DNA of 55,690 nucleotides from Minisyncoccota bacterium (GCA_020059915.1 JAGVBB010000003.1:104920-160609); one strand, 5' to 3'. Numbered from the stretch's first letter, positions 31,568 to 42,357 are shown. Notes: generated by a model not told the origin, from the letters alone. Numbers and translations are program-made.

Positions 31568-32059
31568 TTATTTAGAATATATTGTACCGATATAATCACA
31601 GATTGATGGTGGAATATATTCACTAATTAATTCTCCGTTCCTAATGAGTTCGCGGACAGCGCTTGAACTTATGTGTATATAATCTTGCCTTGCAGGAATA
31701 TATATTGTGATCAGGTCAGGAAAAATTTTTCGATTTACCAACGTCATCTGATATTCATATTCAAAATCCATTGAAGAACGCAAACTTCTCACAATAAATC
31801 TTGTTTCAGCTTTTTCAGCAAATCTCGCCAACAGACCATTTGAGGAGGAAATTTCAACGTTTTGGAACCCCATCAGTTTCCTTGTTATTTCAAGCATTTT
31901 AATTCGCTGGTCAAGAGAAAACATAGGCTTTTTTGTTGTGTTTTCACCAATAAGCCAAATAACAGTATCGAATATCTGTGTCGCCTGTTTCACTACATCA
32001 ATGTGTCCAAAGTGAACTGGGTCGAATGTTCCAGGAAAAATAGCAATCTTTTTATCCAT
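31568..32059 (-). CDS. coaD: Pantetheine-phosphate adenylyltransferase
   Basis: 163 residues, standard CoaD length. Nucleotidyltransferase motif AIFPGTFDPVHFGHIDVV (T/HxGH), then VRSLRSSMDFEYEYQMTLVN and ISSSAVRELIRNGELISEYI. Transfers AMP to 4'-phosphopantetheine in CoA synthesis. The ATG at 32059 has AGGGGC upstream; extension to 32140 would overlap the upstream gene. It lies 10 nt below the DUF3307 gene, so the two are probably co-transcribed. Confidence 0.95.
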   Translation of the reverse strand: MDKKIAIFPGTFDPVHFGHIDVVKQATQIFDTVIWLIGENTTKKPMFSLDQRIKMLEITRKLMGFQNVEISSSNGLLARFAEKAETRFIVRSLRSSMDFEYEYQMTLVNRKIFPDLITIYIPARQDYIHISSSAVRELIRNGELISEYIPPSICDYIGTIYSK

Positions 32060-32069
32060 AACAAGCCCC

Positions 32070-32480
32070 CTATAATAGATATTTAATAACCGGCAATAAA
32101 CAAAGAATATGAATAGTTGTATCGGCAATTGTATAAACAACTGCAGTGAAAGCTATATCAAATTCTCTGTATTTATCGGATGAATTAAACGCACCCTCAA
32201 ACGTTCTGCTGTGTATAAATCCAAGCCACTTATTTGTTAACGACCAACGATCAATAATAAAATGTGGAACAAGGATAGCTAACCAAATAAGTACACCCGC
32301 AACGCTTGTGGCACCGATAAAAAAACAAACGATGGTTGCATAAATAATTGCATGAAGCAGACAATATAGAAAACCATTAAGCCCCTTACTTCCTTTTTTT
32401 ATTGCCATTGTTTTGGGTTGTGTTAAAAAGTCCCCAACAAAATGACCAATAATAGCAAAAACAAAATTTTCTAAAAACAT
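32070..32480 (-). CDS. DUF3307-like integral membrane protein
   Basis: 136 residues with four TM helices. Conserved DUF3307 features: IGHFVGDFLTQPKTMAIKKG, LYCLLHAIIYATIVCFF, and IDRWSLTNKW. Function unknown; homologues are often phage- or mobile-associated. GGAGGAACG SD before the ATG. Probable operon with coaD. Confidence 0.75.
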   Translation of the reverse strand: MFLENFVFAIIGHFVGDFLTQPKTMAIKKGSKGLNGFLYCLLHAIIYATIVCFFIGATSVAGVLIWLAILVPHFIIDRWSLTNKWLGFIHSRTFEGAFNSSDKYREFDIAFTAVVYTIADTTIHILCLLPVIKYLL

Positions 32481-32489
32481 CGTTCCTCC

Positions 32490-32540
32490 TTGTTAATTAT
32501 TACTAAAAAAATAATACCACTTTTTGGTGATATTAGTCAA
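32490..32540 (-). promoter_or_regulatory. Shared promoter-leader module for the 32480-31568 operon
   Basis: TTGACT (32535-32540), 18 nt, TATTAT (32511-32516), then TAGTAATAATTAACA leader. Confidence 0.6.
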
Positions 32541-32575
32541 TATATTTTATGAAATATTTAGAATAAATTTGGAAA

Positions 32576-32600
32576 AAATAAAAGCCCCCTCATCGGGGGC
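32576..32600 (-). terminator. Intrinsic terminator of gene 33229-32609
   Basis: GCCCCC/GGGGGC hairpin with U-tract on minus. Confidence 0.75.
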
Positions 32601-32608
32601 TGTATATC

Positions 32609-33229
32609 TTAATAGCGTGGAATTTTTGACCTATATTCTCTTCTAATTTTTTTCAGAATAAATGGAATTGCTTCTTCTCCTTCTAAAATCCGTATTATTG
32701 ATAAAATCGATAATACACCACGTTCATCAAAGTTATTGAAATCTACATTCGTTGGTGCATATCCGGTTAACCCTAACGATAGAACATCTTCTTCAAAAAT
32801 GAGCGAAAACATAAATGGAAATTCAGAACCAGAATGCCAAAGGTCAAGAGAATAGTAGTAACAAGCACCCTTAAGTATTTCACGAAATTTTTCCGAAGAA
32901 AAGTAAAACTTTTTTATATTCTCCAGCGCCTTTTTCGTAACTACCTCAAGTGAACATGCTTCCTTCTTTTCTAGAGAGACTCCAAATTCATCAGAAATCT
33001 CTAGGATCTCCCCGTCCAGCTTTCTTTCAAATTCTTTTATGATGCTTTCTTGTTCCTTTCTTTTTTCTTTTTGAATTTTTTCTATTTCTTCGTTAAGAGA
33101 AATTCCCTCAAGCTCAAATTTTGTGCCCTTAAGCTTGAGATTATTTTCTTTTTCTTCAGAAAGTTTCTTTATTTCCTCGTCAATTTTTTTAATTCTATCT
33201 TGAAAGGATTTTATTTCCACGTCTTTCAT
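32609..33229 (-). CDS. Hypothetical coiled-coil protein
   Basis: 206 residues. Residues 1-75 form a highly charged coiled coil (FQDRIKKIDEEIKKLSEEKE and following). The C-terminal domain has KGACYYYSLDLWHSGSEFPF and DERGVLSILSIIRILEGEEA. Unknown function. Promoter-leader module upstream with a GGGTG SD. Confidence 0.6.
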   Translation of the reverse strand: MKDVEIKSFQDRIKKIDEEIKKLSEEKENNLKLKGTKFELEGISLNEEIEKIQKEKRKEQESIIKEFERKLDGEILEISDEFGVSLEKKEACSLEVVTKKALENIKKFYFSSEKFREILKGACYYYSLDLWHSGSEFPFMFSLIFEEDVLSLGLTGYAPTNVDFNNFDERGVLSILSIIRILEGEEAIPFILKKIRREYRSKIPRY

Positions 33230-33245
33230 GGCGACACCCTATTTA

Positions 33246-33289
33246 ATTGTTAATATAAACATTATAGCATATCCGATATTATTTGTCAA
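33246..33289 (-). promoter_or_regulatory. Shared promoter-leader module for gene 33229-32609
   Basis: TTGACA (33284-33289), 17 nt, TATAAT (33261-33266), then TATATTAACAATTAAATAGG. Confidence 0.7.
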
Positions 33290-33319
33290 TATTTATATTT
33301 ATAATCTATCTTGATAATC

Positions 33320-33530
33320 CCAGCTTTAACCACCATTCATGGGGAGTTTGTTCTGTTTCGGTATATGTGCAGGTCTCTGGGGTGCATGTATCTGCAGTTC
33401 CTGGAGCGTGTCCCCACCCCGCCCTCCCCAGTGTTGGGGTGGTGGTATTCTTAACTGCTAATCCCCACCCGACATCTTTCCCGCCTGCCGAGCTCGGAAC
33501 GTCAACGCCGAACCAATATGAAATTTTAGA
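33320..33530 (-). pseudogene. Gene fragment, unidentified
   Basis: A ~70-codon open frame without a start (ISYWFGVDVPSSAGG, then TCTPETCTYTETEQTPHEWW) in noticeably more G/C-rich sequence than its surroundings. A stop lies just upstream. It looks like the 3' remnant of a secreted, Thr/Pro/Cys-containing protein left next to the DGR. The opposite-strand frame (33283-33534) is less protein-like. The rest of 33230-33559 holds only the 33246 promoter. Confidence 0.35.
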
Positions 33531-33559
33531 TTAAAGTTGATGGGAGTATTCAGAAAAAA

Positions 33560-34555
33560 TCATATATCAATTTTTTTTAATTCATTTCTAATCTTCCATG
33601 CATTTGCATGTTTAATATATCCATCAAATGACGCCATAGCATTTTTAAAAGAGTATTCAGAAACAAATCCTTTTTTATATGCATACTGTTTTTTTCTCGC
33701 TTTTTTAAACATTCTTCGCACGGTACTCTTCCGTAATAATCGATATGTACGAAATGAAATATATCCAAGAAAATCAATTCCTTTCTCACATGGAATAATG
33801 CGTGGTGAACTTTCTTTAAAAGAAACACAAAGTTCTTTTTCACACATGTACTTCATTTGTATGTATATATTCCATAGTTTTTTCTTTTCTGATTCTATCA
33901 GAATAACATCATCCATATATCGTACATATTGTTTTGCACCAATAAGAAACTGTGTCGTATAATCCAATTCGTTGAGATAAATATTTGCAAATAACTGCGA
34001 TGTAAGATTGCCTATGGGTATTCCAACAGTCAGTCCATTACTTTTAATTATTTTCCAAATTAATTGCAACGTTCGTAAATCATATACTCGTTTCATAATC
34101 TGACTAAATAAAACGATGTGATTGATTGAATCAAAATATTTTCGTACATCACAATGCATATAATATACGGGTTCAAAAAAATTTTTACTTACTGATTGTG
34201 TTAATCGTTCAACACGCTGTATTGCCTTATGGGTTCCTCTATTTTTTCTACACGCATATGAATCGTGAATAAAATGACTTTCAAATAATGGTGCAATACA
34301 ATTACACAATGCATGATGTACTACCCGATCACGAAACGGCGCAACTTGAATAATTCGTCGTTTTGAATCATGTCGGATAAACGATCGATAGTCCCCTGGT
34401 ATATATGTGCCACTCCGCAATTCTTTTTGAAGTAATAAAATTTCATTTTCCAGGTTCATACCAAATCGGAGCGCATCTCCCTTGTATCGTCTTCGACGTG
34501 CCGCTTTTTTATATGCGTCGCAAAGATTGGAAAAACTAGTAAGTCTATACCACAT
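33560..34555 (-). CDS. DGR1 reverse transcriptase
   Basis: 331 residues, RT only, no maturase or endonuclease domain. RT motifs: FRDRVVHHALCNCIAPLF, DSYACRKNRGTHKAIQRV, YYMHCDVRKYFDSINHIVL (first catalytic Asp), GIPIGNLTSQLFANIYLNEL with the DGR-type GNLTSQ at 182-187, and catalytic YMDD at 213-216. It would copy the TR RNA at 34727-34839 with adenine infidelity. ATG at 34555 with AGAGGAG about 12 nt upstream, partly inside the hairpin at 34572-34599. Confidence 0.96.
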   Translation of the reverse strand: MWYRLTSFSNLCDAYKKAARRRRYKGDALRFGMNLENEILLLQKELRSGTYIPGDYRSFIRHDSKRRIIQVAPFRDRVVHHALCNCIAPLFESHFIHDSYACRKNRGTHKAIQRVERLTQSVSKNFFEPVYYMHCDVRKYFDSINHIVLFSQIMKRVYDLRTLQLIWKIIKSNGLTVGIPIGNLTSQLFANIYLNELDYTTQFLIGAKQYVRYMDDVILIESEKKKLWNIYIQMKYMCEKELCVSFKESSPRIIPCEKGIDFLGYISFRTYRLLRKSTVRRMFKKARKKQYAYKKGFVSEYSFKNAMASFDGYIKHANAWKIRNELKKIDI

Positions 34556-34571
34556 AATAAAACGTCCACTC

Positions 34572-34599
34572 CTCTATATACATACCTGTATATAGAGGT
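34572..34599 (-). promoter_or_regulatory. Hairpin in the RT1 leader overlapping its SD
   Basis: 11-bp stem CCTCTATATAC/GTATATAGAGG with a 6-nt loop, between TR1 and RT1. It could terminate or separate the TR RNA, or limit RT translation. Confidence 0.5.
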
Positions 34600-34726
34600 A
34601 GAGACATATATTCCCCTCACCCACGTTAAGCGAGCGATTCAGGGAAGGATACAGATCGGTGACCTTTTATTGTGCTCGCTTCCGCCTTTCTTTTACGGAA
34701 TTCTGGCGTGCTGTGATAAGGACACT

Positions 34727-34839
34727 CGCGCAACGGAAACCCACATTGTTGTTCGTATTGCCGGTACCCCAATTGAGATTCGTAGCGAACGCTCCAGCAT
34801 TCGAACCATTGTTCCAATTCCCGCCACGAAGCAGAACGG
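34727..34839 (-). other. DGR1 template repeat (TR1)
   Basis: 113 bp, aligned without gaps to VR1 at 35491-35603 (offset 764). All 15 differences sit at template A residues on the minus (coding) strand. In the target frame TR1 reads with many AAT/AAC codons (GGNWNNGSNAGAFATNLNW), as expected for a DGR template. It starts 13 nt after the Avd1 stop and is followed by ~170 nt of non-coding sequence before RT1, which makes up the 34556-34852 interval. Confidence 0.97.
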
Positions 34840-34852
34840 GCTGCTTCCGATC

Positions 34853-35266
34853 TTACCCTTCTCGCGAATCAGCAAATATATACTCTGATGATCCACGAGT
34901 TTGCCCAAGAGAACGTCTCCACACAAAAATCATTTTCCGTAGCTCGTCAATCTTCTGTGAAGCAACCTCATAATGTTTTACACTAATACCACCCTGCATA
35001 CGTAGCTCATACCCCATACGAATATACATTTGAATAATCTCAAGTGTTACTAGGCACTCACACAATATATGTACTTTTTCTCTACCTTGGAGGTAATATG
35101 CACGCACAATATTAGAGATAAGATGCAACATTGCAGATTCAAGTTCAACACCAAGACTATATTTATAGGTACGAGCAAAACGAAGCACTAATGCACGAAT
35201 ATAGATGTGAAAATCGTATGCCTTTTGATATACTTTTAATTCTTTGAGTCCTGTATTTTCGTACAT
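34853..35266 (-). CDS. avd: DGR1 accessory variability determinant (Avd-like four-helix protein)
   Basis: 137 residues from MYENTGLKELKVYQKAYDFH. All-helical with the Avd/23S-IVP-like pattern: LKVYQKAYDFHIYIRALVL, SLGVELESAMLHLISNIVRA, LCECLVTLEIIQMYIRMGYE and ASQKIDELRKMIFVWRRSLG. Basic Avd pentamers bind the RT and TR RNA and are needed for mutagenic cDNA synthesis. A TTG start at 35311 is possible but would add a low-complexity N-terminus. Directly upstream of TR1. Confidence 0.85.
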   Translation of the reverse strand: MYENTGLKELKVYQKAYDFHIYIRALVLRFARTYKYSLGVELESAMLHLISNIVRAYYLQGREKVHILCECLVTLEIIQMYIRMGYELRMQGGISVKHYEVASQKIDELRKMIFVWRRSLGQTRGSSEYIFADSREG

Positions 35267-35435
35267 ATGAAAAAGTTGCCAATATATATGTATATATACT
35301 TTGTATGCCAAAAAATTACTTTCATGTTTTGAAAGTATTAAGTGATCGTTTCTGGTTATATTTACTTTTTGAGAGAATATTCATGTTTTATATAAAAAGG
35401 TAAAAGGTAAAAAGAAACGGAAAGGTCACTTTGGA

Positions 35436-35480
35436 ATAGTGGCGCTCATTGTTTCGCTTTGCGAAACTTCACGCCACTAT
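35436..35480 (-). other. Nested hairpin/cruciform downstream of VR1
   Basis: Outer stem ATAGTGGCG/CGCCACTAT (9 bp) and inner stem GTTTCGC/GCGAAAC with TTT loop. It begins 10 bp past the 3' end of VR1, where other DGR targets carry a hairpin that helps retrohoming. It may double as a terminator. Confidence 0.75.
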
Positions 35481-35484
35481 ACTA

Positions 35485-36984
35485 TCACTTCGCGCAACGG
35501 AAACCCACAGGGTAGTTCGTAGAGCCGGTACCCCAAGCGAGAAACGCAGCGAACGCTCCAGCAGTCGAACCATCGGCCCAACTCCCGCCACGAAGCAGAA
35601 CGGTTGTTCCTTGGCTTGTACCATTTTTGTACGTATACACTTGTCCCATCCCTTGAGTTGAATTCCACGAAGTGTTTGATGGTCCTACATAATTTTGTGC
35701 GACGTCGCCAGTCCATGCAGATACATACGGAAGTGTTGAGTTTCCATACTGGCACCATCCCCATCCTGCAACACCATCAGAACAGGTGGGAAGCGCAAGT
35801 GTTGTGACAATATCAGACGAAGTACGTTGTACGTGTTCCCACACGTTGCCTGCCAAGTCCCAGATTACATTGCCATTAGATAGTGTGAATGTTCTTCGTT
35901 GATTTGATGGTGATGAGTTACTTGTTCCATAATAGGGATCGGCATCGGTGGATGCTTGAAGTGCAAGTGCCGGACCGTTGTCATTGTGTCCCGAGAAGAG
36001 ATAACTTGTTCCCACCACCCCTCCATTCCAGTTTGTTGTTTGTTGCTCTGCGTTCCTCGCAATCGTCATATATTCTTCATTGGTTAAAAGATGAAATCCA
36101 GAACCGAGACTCGCGCAATATGTTTTTGCGCTATTGTGCGAAATATATGCAATAGGATATCCCGATTGAATTGATGCAACTGTTTTACTGTTTGCGGTGG
36201 TGCAGGGCGCGATTGAATCATAATAGGTATTATATCCCGAATCGGGCGAGGTGAGTCCGGTATTTGGTGCAGAATTTGCAACACACTTCGCCTCGTATTT
36301 CATTACCCAAAAATCATCAGTACCGAATGTGCCTGAACCAGGAACTCTCACCCAACCACTGGGGAACACACTGGAGCCAAGCGAGAGATCAGAACCCATC
36401 TCGTATCCAGAATCTTGTGTGCCTCCGTCCTCGGTTGTTTTTGTGATATATTTTAATGATTCAAGAGAAGAGGAAAATTTCCATACCTTGGTAACTGGAT
36501 CTGCCATGAACATATAATAGAGCCCTGAAGAGACACTATTAGAAGGGTCAACAGGAAGACGGGCCAAGGGAGATCCCGTGGAAAGTTGTGTGAGATCGAT
36601 AGGAACCCAACCCGCGCCATTTGTTTTACTTAAATTTGTGGACGTGACACACACATAGTTAGATGGGAGACCAATATCGGAACAATCTGAATTATTTGCG
36701 GGAAGTGACACATATACCTTACCCCCAACAACTCCTGCAAATGATACATTTGGTTGGTCCGCAAGCAACATGGCAAATGCATTATTTACTGATGCAATGT
36801 CGGAAAGACGAGATGCATCCCTGCTTTGTTTCAAGAGTTCACCGGGATTAATGATAACCACAATAACCGTTGCAAGAATAGCCAAAATAGCAATCACTAC
36901 CAAGAGTTCTATGAGGGTAAACCCATAATGATACTGATGTTTCTTGGGATGAATATGAATAAACATATGGAAAAACTGACTCAC
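35485..36984 (-). CDS. DGR1 variable protein: type IV pilin-like N-terminus with C-terminal FGE/CLec-type domain
   Basis: 499 residues. A short basic leader ends YHYGFTLIELLVVIAILAIL: prepilin peptidase site G21/F22, Glu at +5, then the hydrophobic helix, i.e. a class III prepilin signature. A pilin-like region (about 45-200) is followed by a formylglycine-generating-enzyme/C-type-lectin-like domain: DDFWVMKYEAKC, FHLLTNEEYMTIARNAEQQ, DLAGNVWEH, VLLRGGSW, GFRCAK. The last ~38 residues are VR1. Predicted surface-exposed and filament-assembled. The GTG at 36984 sits 9 nt after TGCTATAAT, so it is nearly leaderless; ATG at 36966 is the alternative. Confidence 0.92.
   Translation of the reverse strand: MSQFFHMFIHIHPKKHQYHYGFTLIELLVVIAILAILATVIVVIINPGELLKQSRDASRLSDIASVNNAFAMLLADQPNVSFAGVVGGKVYVSLPANNSDCSDIGLPSNYVCVTSTNLSKTNGAGWVPIDLTQLSTGSPLARLPVDPSNSVSSGLYYMFMADPVTKVWKFSSSLESLKYITKTTEDGGTQDSGYEMGSDLSLGSSVFPSGWVRVPGSGTFGTDDFWVMKYEAKCVANSAPNTGLTSPDSGYNTYYDSIAPCTTANSKTVASIQSGYPIAYISHNSAKTYCASLGSGFHLLTNEEYMTIARNAEQQTTNWNGGVVGTSYLFSGHNDNGPALALQASTDADPYYGTSNSSPSNQRRTFTLSNGNVIWDLAGNVWEHVQRTSSDIVTTLALPTCSDGVAGWGWCQYGNSTLPYVSAWTGDVAQNYVGPSNTSWNSTQGMGQVYTYKNGTSQGTTVLLRGGSWADGSTAGAFAAFLAWGTGSTNYPVGFRCAK
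35491..35603 (-). other. DGR1 variable repeat (VR1)
   Basis: 3' end of the target gene, encoding about residues 461-498. Relative to TR1 ten residues differ: N to S, A, D, T, F, A, S, Y, P and one T to A, all from A-only changes. The invariant 3' stretch coding for VGFRCA is the likely initiation-of-homology segment. Confidence 0.97.
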
Positions 36985-36993
36985 AATGAAGAT

Positions 36994-36999
36994 ATTATA
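36994..36999 (-). promoter_or_regulatory. Extended -10 of the DGR1 target gene
   Basis: TGCTATAAT on the minus strand (extended -10), 9 nt before the GTG start; no convincing -35. Confidence 0.5.
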
Positions 37000-37141
37000 G
37001 CAAAATTAGTTAAATACTAATAGTATTTAATGTTTTGATCTATTTAGAAAATCTTATACACCCCCGAAACTCTAATTTATTATTACAAAAACAAAAACGA
37101 GTAACTAGTTCGTTTTAAAAATACAATAAAAAGAAATAATC

Positions 37142-37345
37142 TTAGTCAGTATTACATTCTCTTACGCAGTAAAAACAACCATTTACTTGAATATAATATT
37201 TTTTTGCCTCTCTCACTGCATCACGACAATTCGAAAAATCACCAAGGGAAATTATATTTTTTGCATCTGGAAAATATCGACAATTTTTGATATGTACCTC
37301 ATGATCTCCATTGGTTTGGGCATTTTTATTTACATAGTAATACAT
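37142..37345 (-). CDS. Small Cys-containing hypothetical protein
   Basis: 67 residues: YYVNKNAQTNGDHEVHIKNC, then IISLGDFSNCRDAVREAKKY and GCFYCVRECNTD. This N-G-D-H-E-V-H ... C ... L-G-x-F ... C ... A-V-x-x-A-K arrangement occurs in a widespread family of small uncharacterised proteins. Four Cys could bind metal. Confidence 0.7.
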   Translation of the reverse strand: MYYYVNKNAQTNGDHEVHIKNCRYFPDAKNIISLGDFSNCRDAVREAKKYYIQVNGCFYCVRECNTD

Positions 37346-37375
37346 AAATTAAAAAATAATTGCGACCTTTAAAAA

Positions 37376-37783
37376 TTAATACCATTCTGATACTCCCCCA
37401 TGATGAGAGCAGGTACCTCTCCGGTTTCTACTAAAACTGTATGATCCATCTCTGCAACGCGCCGAAGCATCATCAGGAATAGAGTCAGAGAATGCTGGCG
37501 CATGAACAGTATCTCCGTCTACATTAATATAATAGTTGTTATTTGAAAGACTTGAGCCTTGTGTGACAGGAATCTCTACATTTTTTGGTTGTGATATTAG
37601 ATCAGTTGTTTTCTCTATAATCGGAAAAATACTAGCTTCATTAACAACTGGATTTATAGTCTGGTCTGTTTTTTTAGTTTGTTCACTTCCAGAGGAACTA
37701 AAAAGAATAAATAAAACAAAAAGCCCTATTGGTATAATATATCTTTTCTTCTTATACCAAGGCATCTTCATTTCTTTTGTCAT
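37376..37783 (-). CDS. DUF3761-like membrane-anchored protein
   Basis: 135 residues. N-terminal TM (about 15-29), a polar linker, and C-terminal ASARCRDGSYSFSRNRRGTC followed by SHHGGVSEWY, the hallmark of the DUF3761 domain. The domain would face outside. Function unknown. Confidence 0.8.
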   Translation of the reverse strand: MTKEMKMPWYKKKRYIIPIGLFVLFILFSSSGSEQTKKTDQTINPVVNEASIFPIIEKTTDLISQPKNVEIPVTQGSSLSNNNYYINVDGDTVHAPAFSDSIPDDASARCRDGSYSFSRNRRGTCSHHGGVSEWY

Positions 37784-37821
37784 ATGGATATTATACTCTT
37801 CTTTAGTGTTGTATGAGTAAC

Positions 37822-38004
37822 TTACATTTTTGACACCACCTTATCTACTGCCTTTGCACTTTGATATTTGTCATATTCTGCGAGTAGGAACACTGCGAGA
37901 ATCACAAAAATGACAATAATTATGAAAACGACAAACGTTTTCACCGCACGCGTTGAACGCGATGGCAATGGCTTTGGTTGGAGCTCTGATTGGATGTTTG
38001 GCAT
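37822..38004 (-). CDS. Small single-TM protein
   Basis: 60 residues from MPNIQSELQPKPLPSRSTR. One TM (about 22-45) and a short outer tail (YQSAKAVDKVVSKM). It starts 4 nt after the upstream stop, so co-translated with 38009-38239. Confidence 0.55.
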   Translation of the reverse strand: MPNIQSELQPKPLPSRSTRAVKTFVVFIIIVIFVILAVFLLAEYDKYQSAKAVDKVVSKM

Positions 38005-38008
38005 AAAT

Positions 38009-38239
38009 TTATTCTTGATTAACAACGGGTATAAATTTTGTTGATCCTGTGTCGCTCAATAAATTTTCCATTCGTAGTTGTTCGGCATGTTCATATGAAG
38101 TAATTGCATATAACCCCAATATTGCAAGAGAAATGATGCCAAGAAAAATAAAAACAAATGTCCAATAGACGGACTTTCTACGTTGTTGTAAATCAATTGT
38201 GTTGATTTGGAAATTTTGTTGGGGGCGGATGGTATCCAT
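38009..38239 (-). CDS. Small single-TM protein
   Basis: 76 residues from MDTIRPQQNFQINTIDLQQR. One TM (about 26-46: VYWTFVFIFLGIISLAILGL), then a polar tail ending FIPVVNQE. Paired with the next gene; layout (Pro-rich cytoplasmic tip, one TM) is similar in both. The longer frame to 38398 is rejected because it runs into the upstream terminator. Confidence 0.55.
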   Translation of the reverse strand: MDTIRPQQNFQINTIDLQQRRKSVYWTFVFIFLGIISLAILGLYAITSYEHAEQLRMENLLSDTGSTKFIPVVNQE

Positions 38240-38315
38240 AAACAAACGGATTCGTACCCGTTGTTCTTTCTTATATTTATTGTAACACTCTATATAAAAT
38301 TTATATGTGGATAAG

Positions 38316-38341
38316 TAAAAACCCCAGCTAATTGCTGGGGT
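38316..38341 (-). terminator. Intrinsic terminator of gene 38549-38328
   Basis: ACCCCAGC/GCTGGGGT hairpin with TTTTTA on minus. Confidence 0.75.
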
Positions 38342-38549
38342 CACCGTCATAATTAATTTTTTTATTAACTTTACCGCCGTCAAAGCGGACCCCTTCATAT
38401 TTAAGAGGGTTTGTTATTGGGAGTTCTCCTGTTACACATTTTCCAGAATTACAAATATCTGGATCATATTCCTGGCAACCAACACAACTTGGAGTTATTT
38501 CTTTGACGACCTTTTTATATTCGCCACGATTGTAAATAGAATCATTCAT
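38328..38549 (-). CDS. Small Cys-rich hypothetical protein
   Basis: 73 residues with Cys in CVGCQEYDPDICNSGKC, a possible metal-binding knuckle. Unknown family. AAAAGGAG SD. Just downstream of 5S rRNA on the same strand. Confidence 0.6.
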   Translation of the reverse strand: MNDSIYNRGEYKKVVKEITPSCVGCQEYDPDICNSGKCVTGELPITNPLKYEGVRFDGGKVNKKINYDGDPSN

Positions 38550-38635
38550 TACAGGCTCCTTTTAAGATTGTAAAATTACCCTTAATTTATACCACTAATA
38601 ATAAAAAATGTAAACAAAAAATCGCTCCAAATGAT

Positions 38636-38744
38636 TCCTGGCAAATCCTGCTTTCCCCCTTGCGGAGTATTATCGGAGCATAGCGCTTTCACTGCTCTGT
38701 TCGGAATGGAAAGAGGTGGGACACACTACGCTGAATCACCAGGA
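38636..38744 (-). rRNA. rrf: 5S ribosomal RNA
   Basis: Minus strand; ends pair as CCTGG/CCAGG, with conserved loop A-C core CCATTCCGAACAGAGCAGTG and CTCCGATAATACTCCGC. An outer processing stem AATCGCTC/GAGCGATT lies at 38619-38627 and 38754-38761. Confidence 0.95.
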
Positions 38745-38829
38745 AACATTTAGAGCGATTTTCATCGCAAAGTTAAGTATATCAAACATGTAGAAACAGC
38801 ATTCGTTCATCAGTAAACGAAATGAACGC

Positions 38830-41905
<3,076 letters not shown>

Positions 41906-42101
41906 AAACGAATGCATTAAATTTTCTACTTATAATCGCTTACTGATTCGTTGATTTTTTTTAAACATAAAAAATCTAAAAGGTTTATTCTTAAACCTCA
42001 ATAAAAAATGCGATTTCTTTAAACTTTAAATTATAAAAACCACTTTTTATAATTAATGCTTGATATACTTATTAACTTTGTAATGGACACGAATGGAGCC
42101 A

Positions 42102-42124
42102 TAAAAAAACCGCTGACTCAGCGG
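42102..42124 (-). terminator. Intrinsic terminator of the second structured RNA
   Basis: CCGCTGACTCAGCGG hairpin followed by TTTTTTTA on minus. Confidence 0.75.
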
Positions 42125-42300
42125 AATTTCTCGCCCACCATATTGATGGGATTGTTATCCGCCGAAAGCTATTCTTTGGACTATCATTCGTACTTGCAAT
42201 GGTACACGATGCCCAAAAATAAGTCAATAGCAACTCGGAGATGGGCGTGCCCCCTAAGCCCGCTCTATACCTCAACAATCAGACTTGTTGAGATAAAGTG
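42125..42300 (-). ncRNA. Unassigned structured RNA upstream of 23S (6S-like architecture)
   Basis: In transcript sense: a CTCAACA/TGTTGAG hairpin, a closing stem GCCCATC/GGTGGGC spanning ~110 nt, an internal bubble, an inner stem GCTATT/AATAGC and a CGTGTAC/GTACG terminal hairpin, then a strong terminator. A long rod with a central bubble is how 6S RNA looks, but no sequence hallmark was verified. No credible ORF in 41906-42398. Confidence 0.35.
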
Positions 42301-42333
42301 CACTATTCCTATTTCCTCATTCTTTTTTTCAGA

Positions 42334-42357
42334 AACCTGCCTACCGGCAGGCAGGTT
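42334..42357. repeat. CCTGCCTACCGGCAGGCAGG palindrome
   Basis: AACCTGCC/GGCAGGTT arms around TACCGGCA; a second copy of the element at 1341-1363. Confidence 0.6.

Noticed and set aside
33283-33534. Plus-strand 83-residue ORF
   Set aside because: Low-complexity Val/Pro/Ser translation; the opposite strand of the same segment looks more protein-like and is itself only a fragment.
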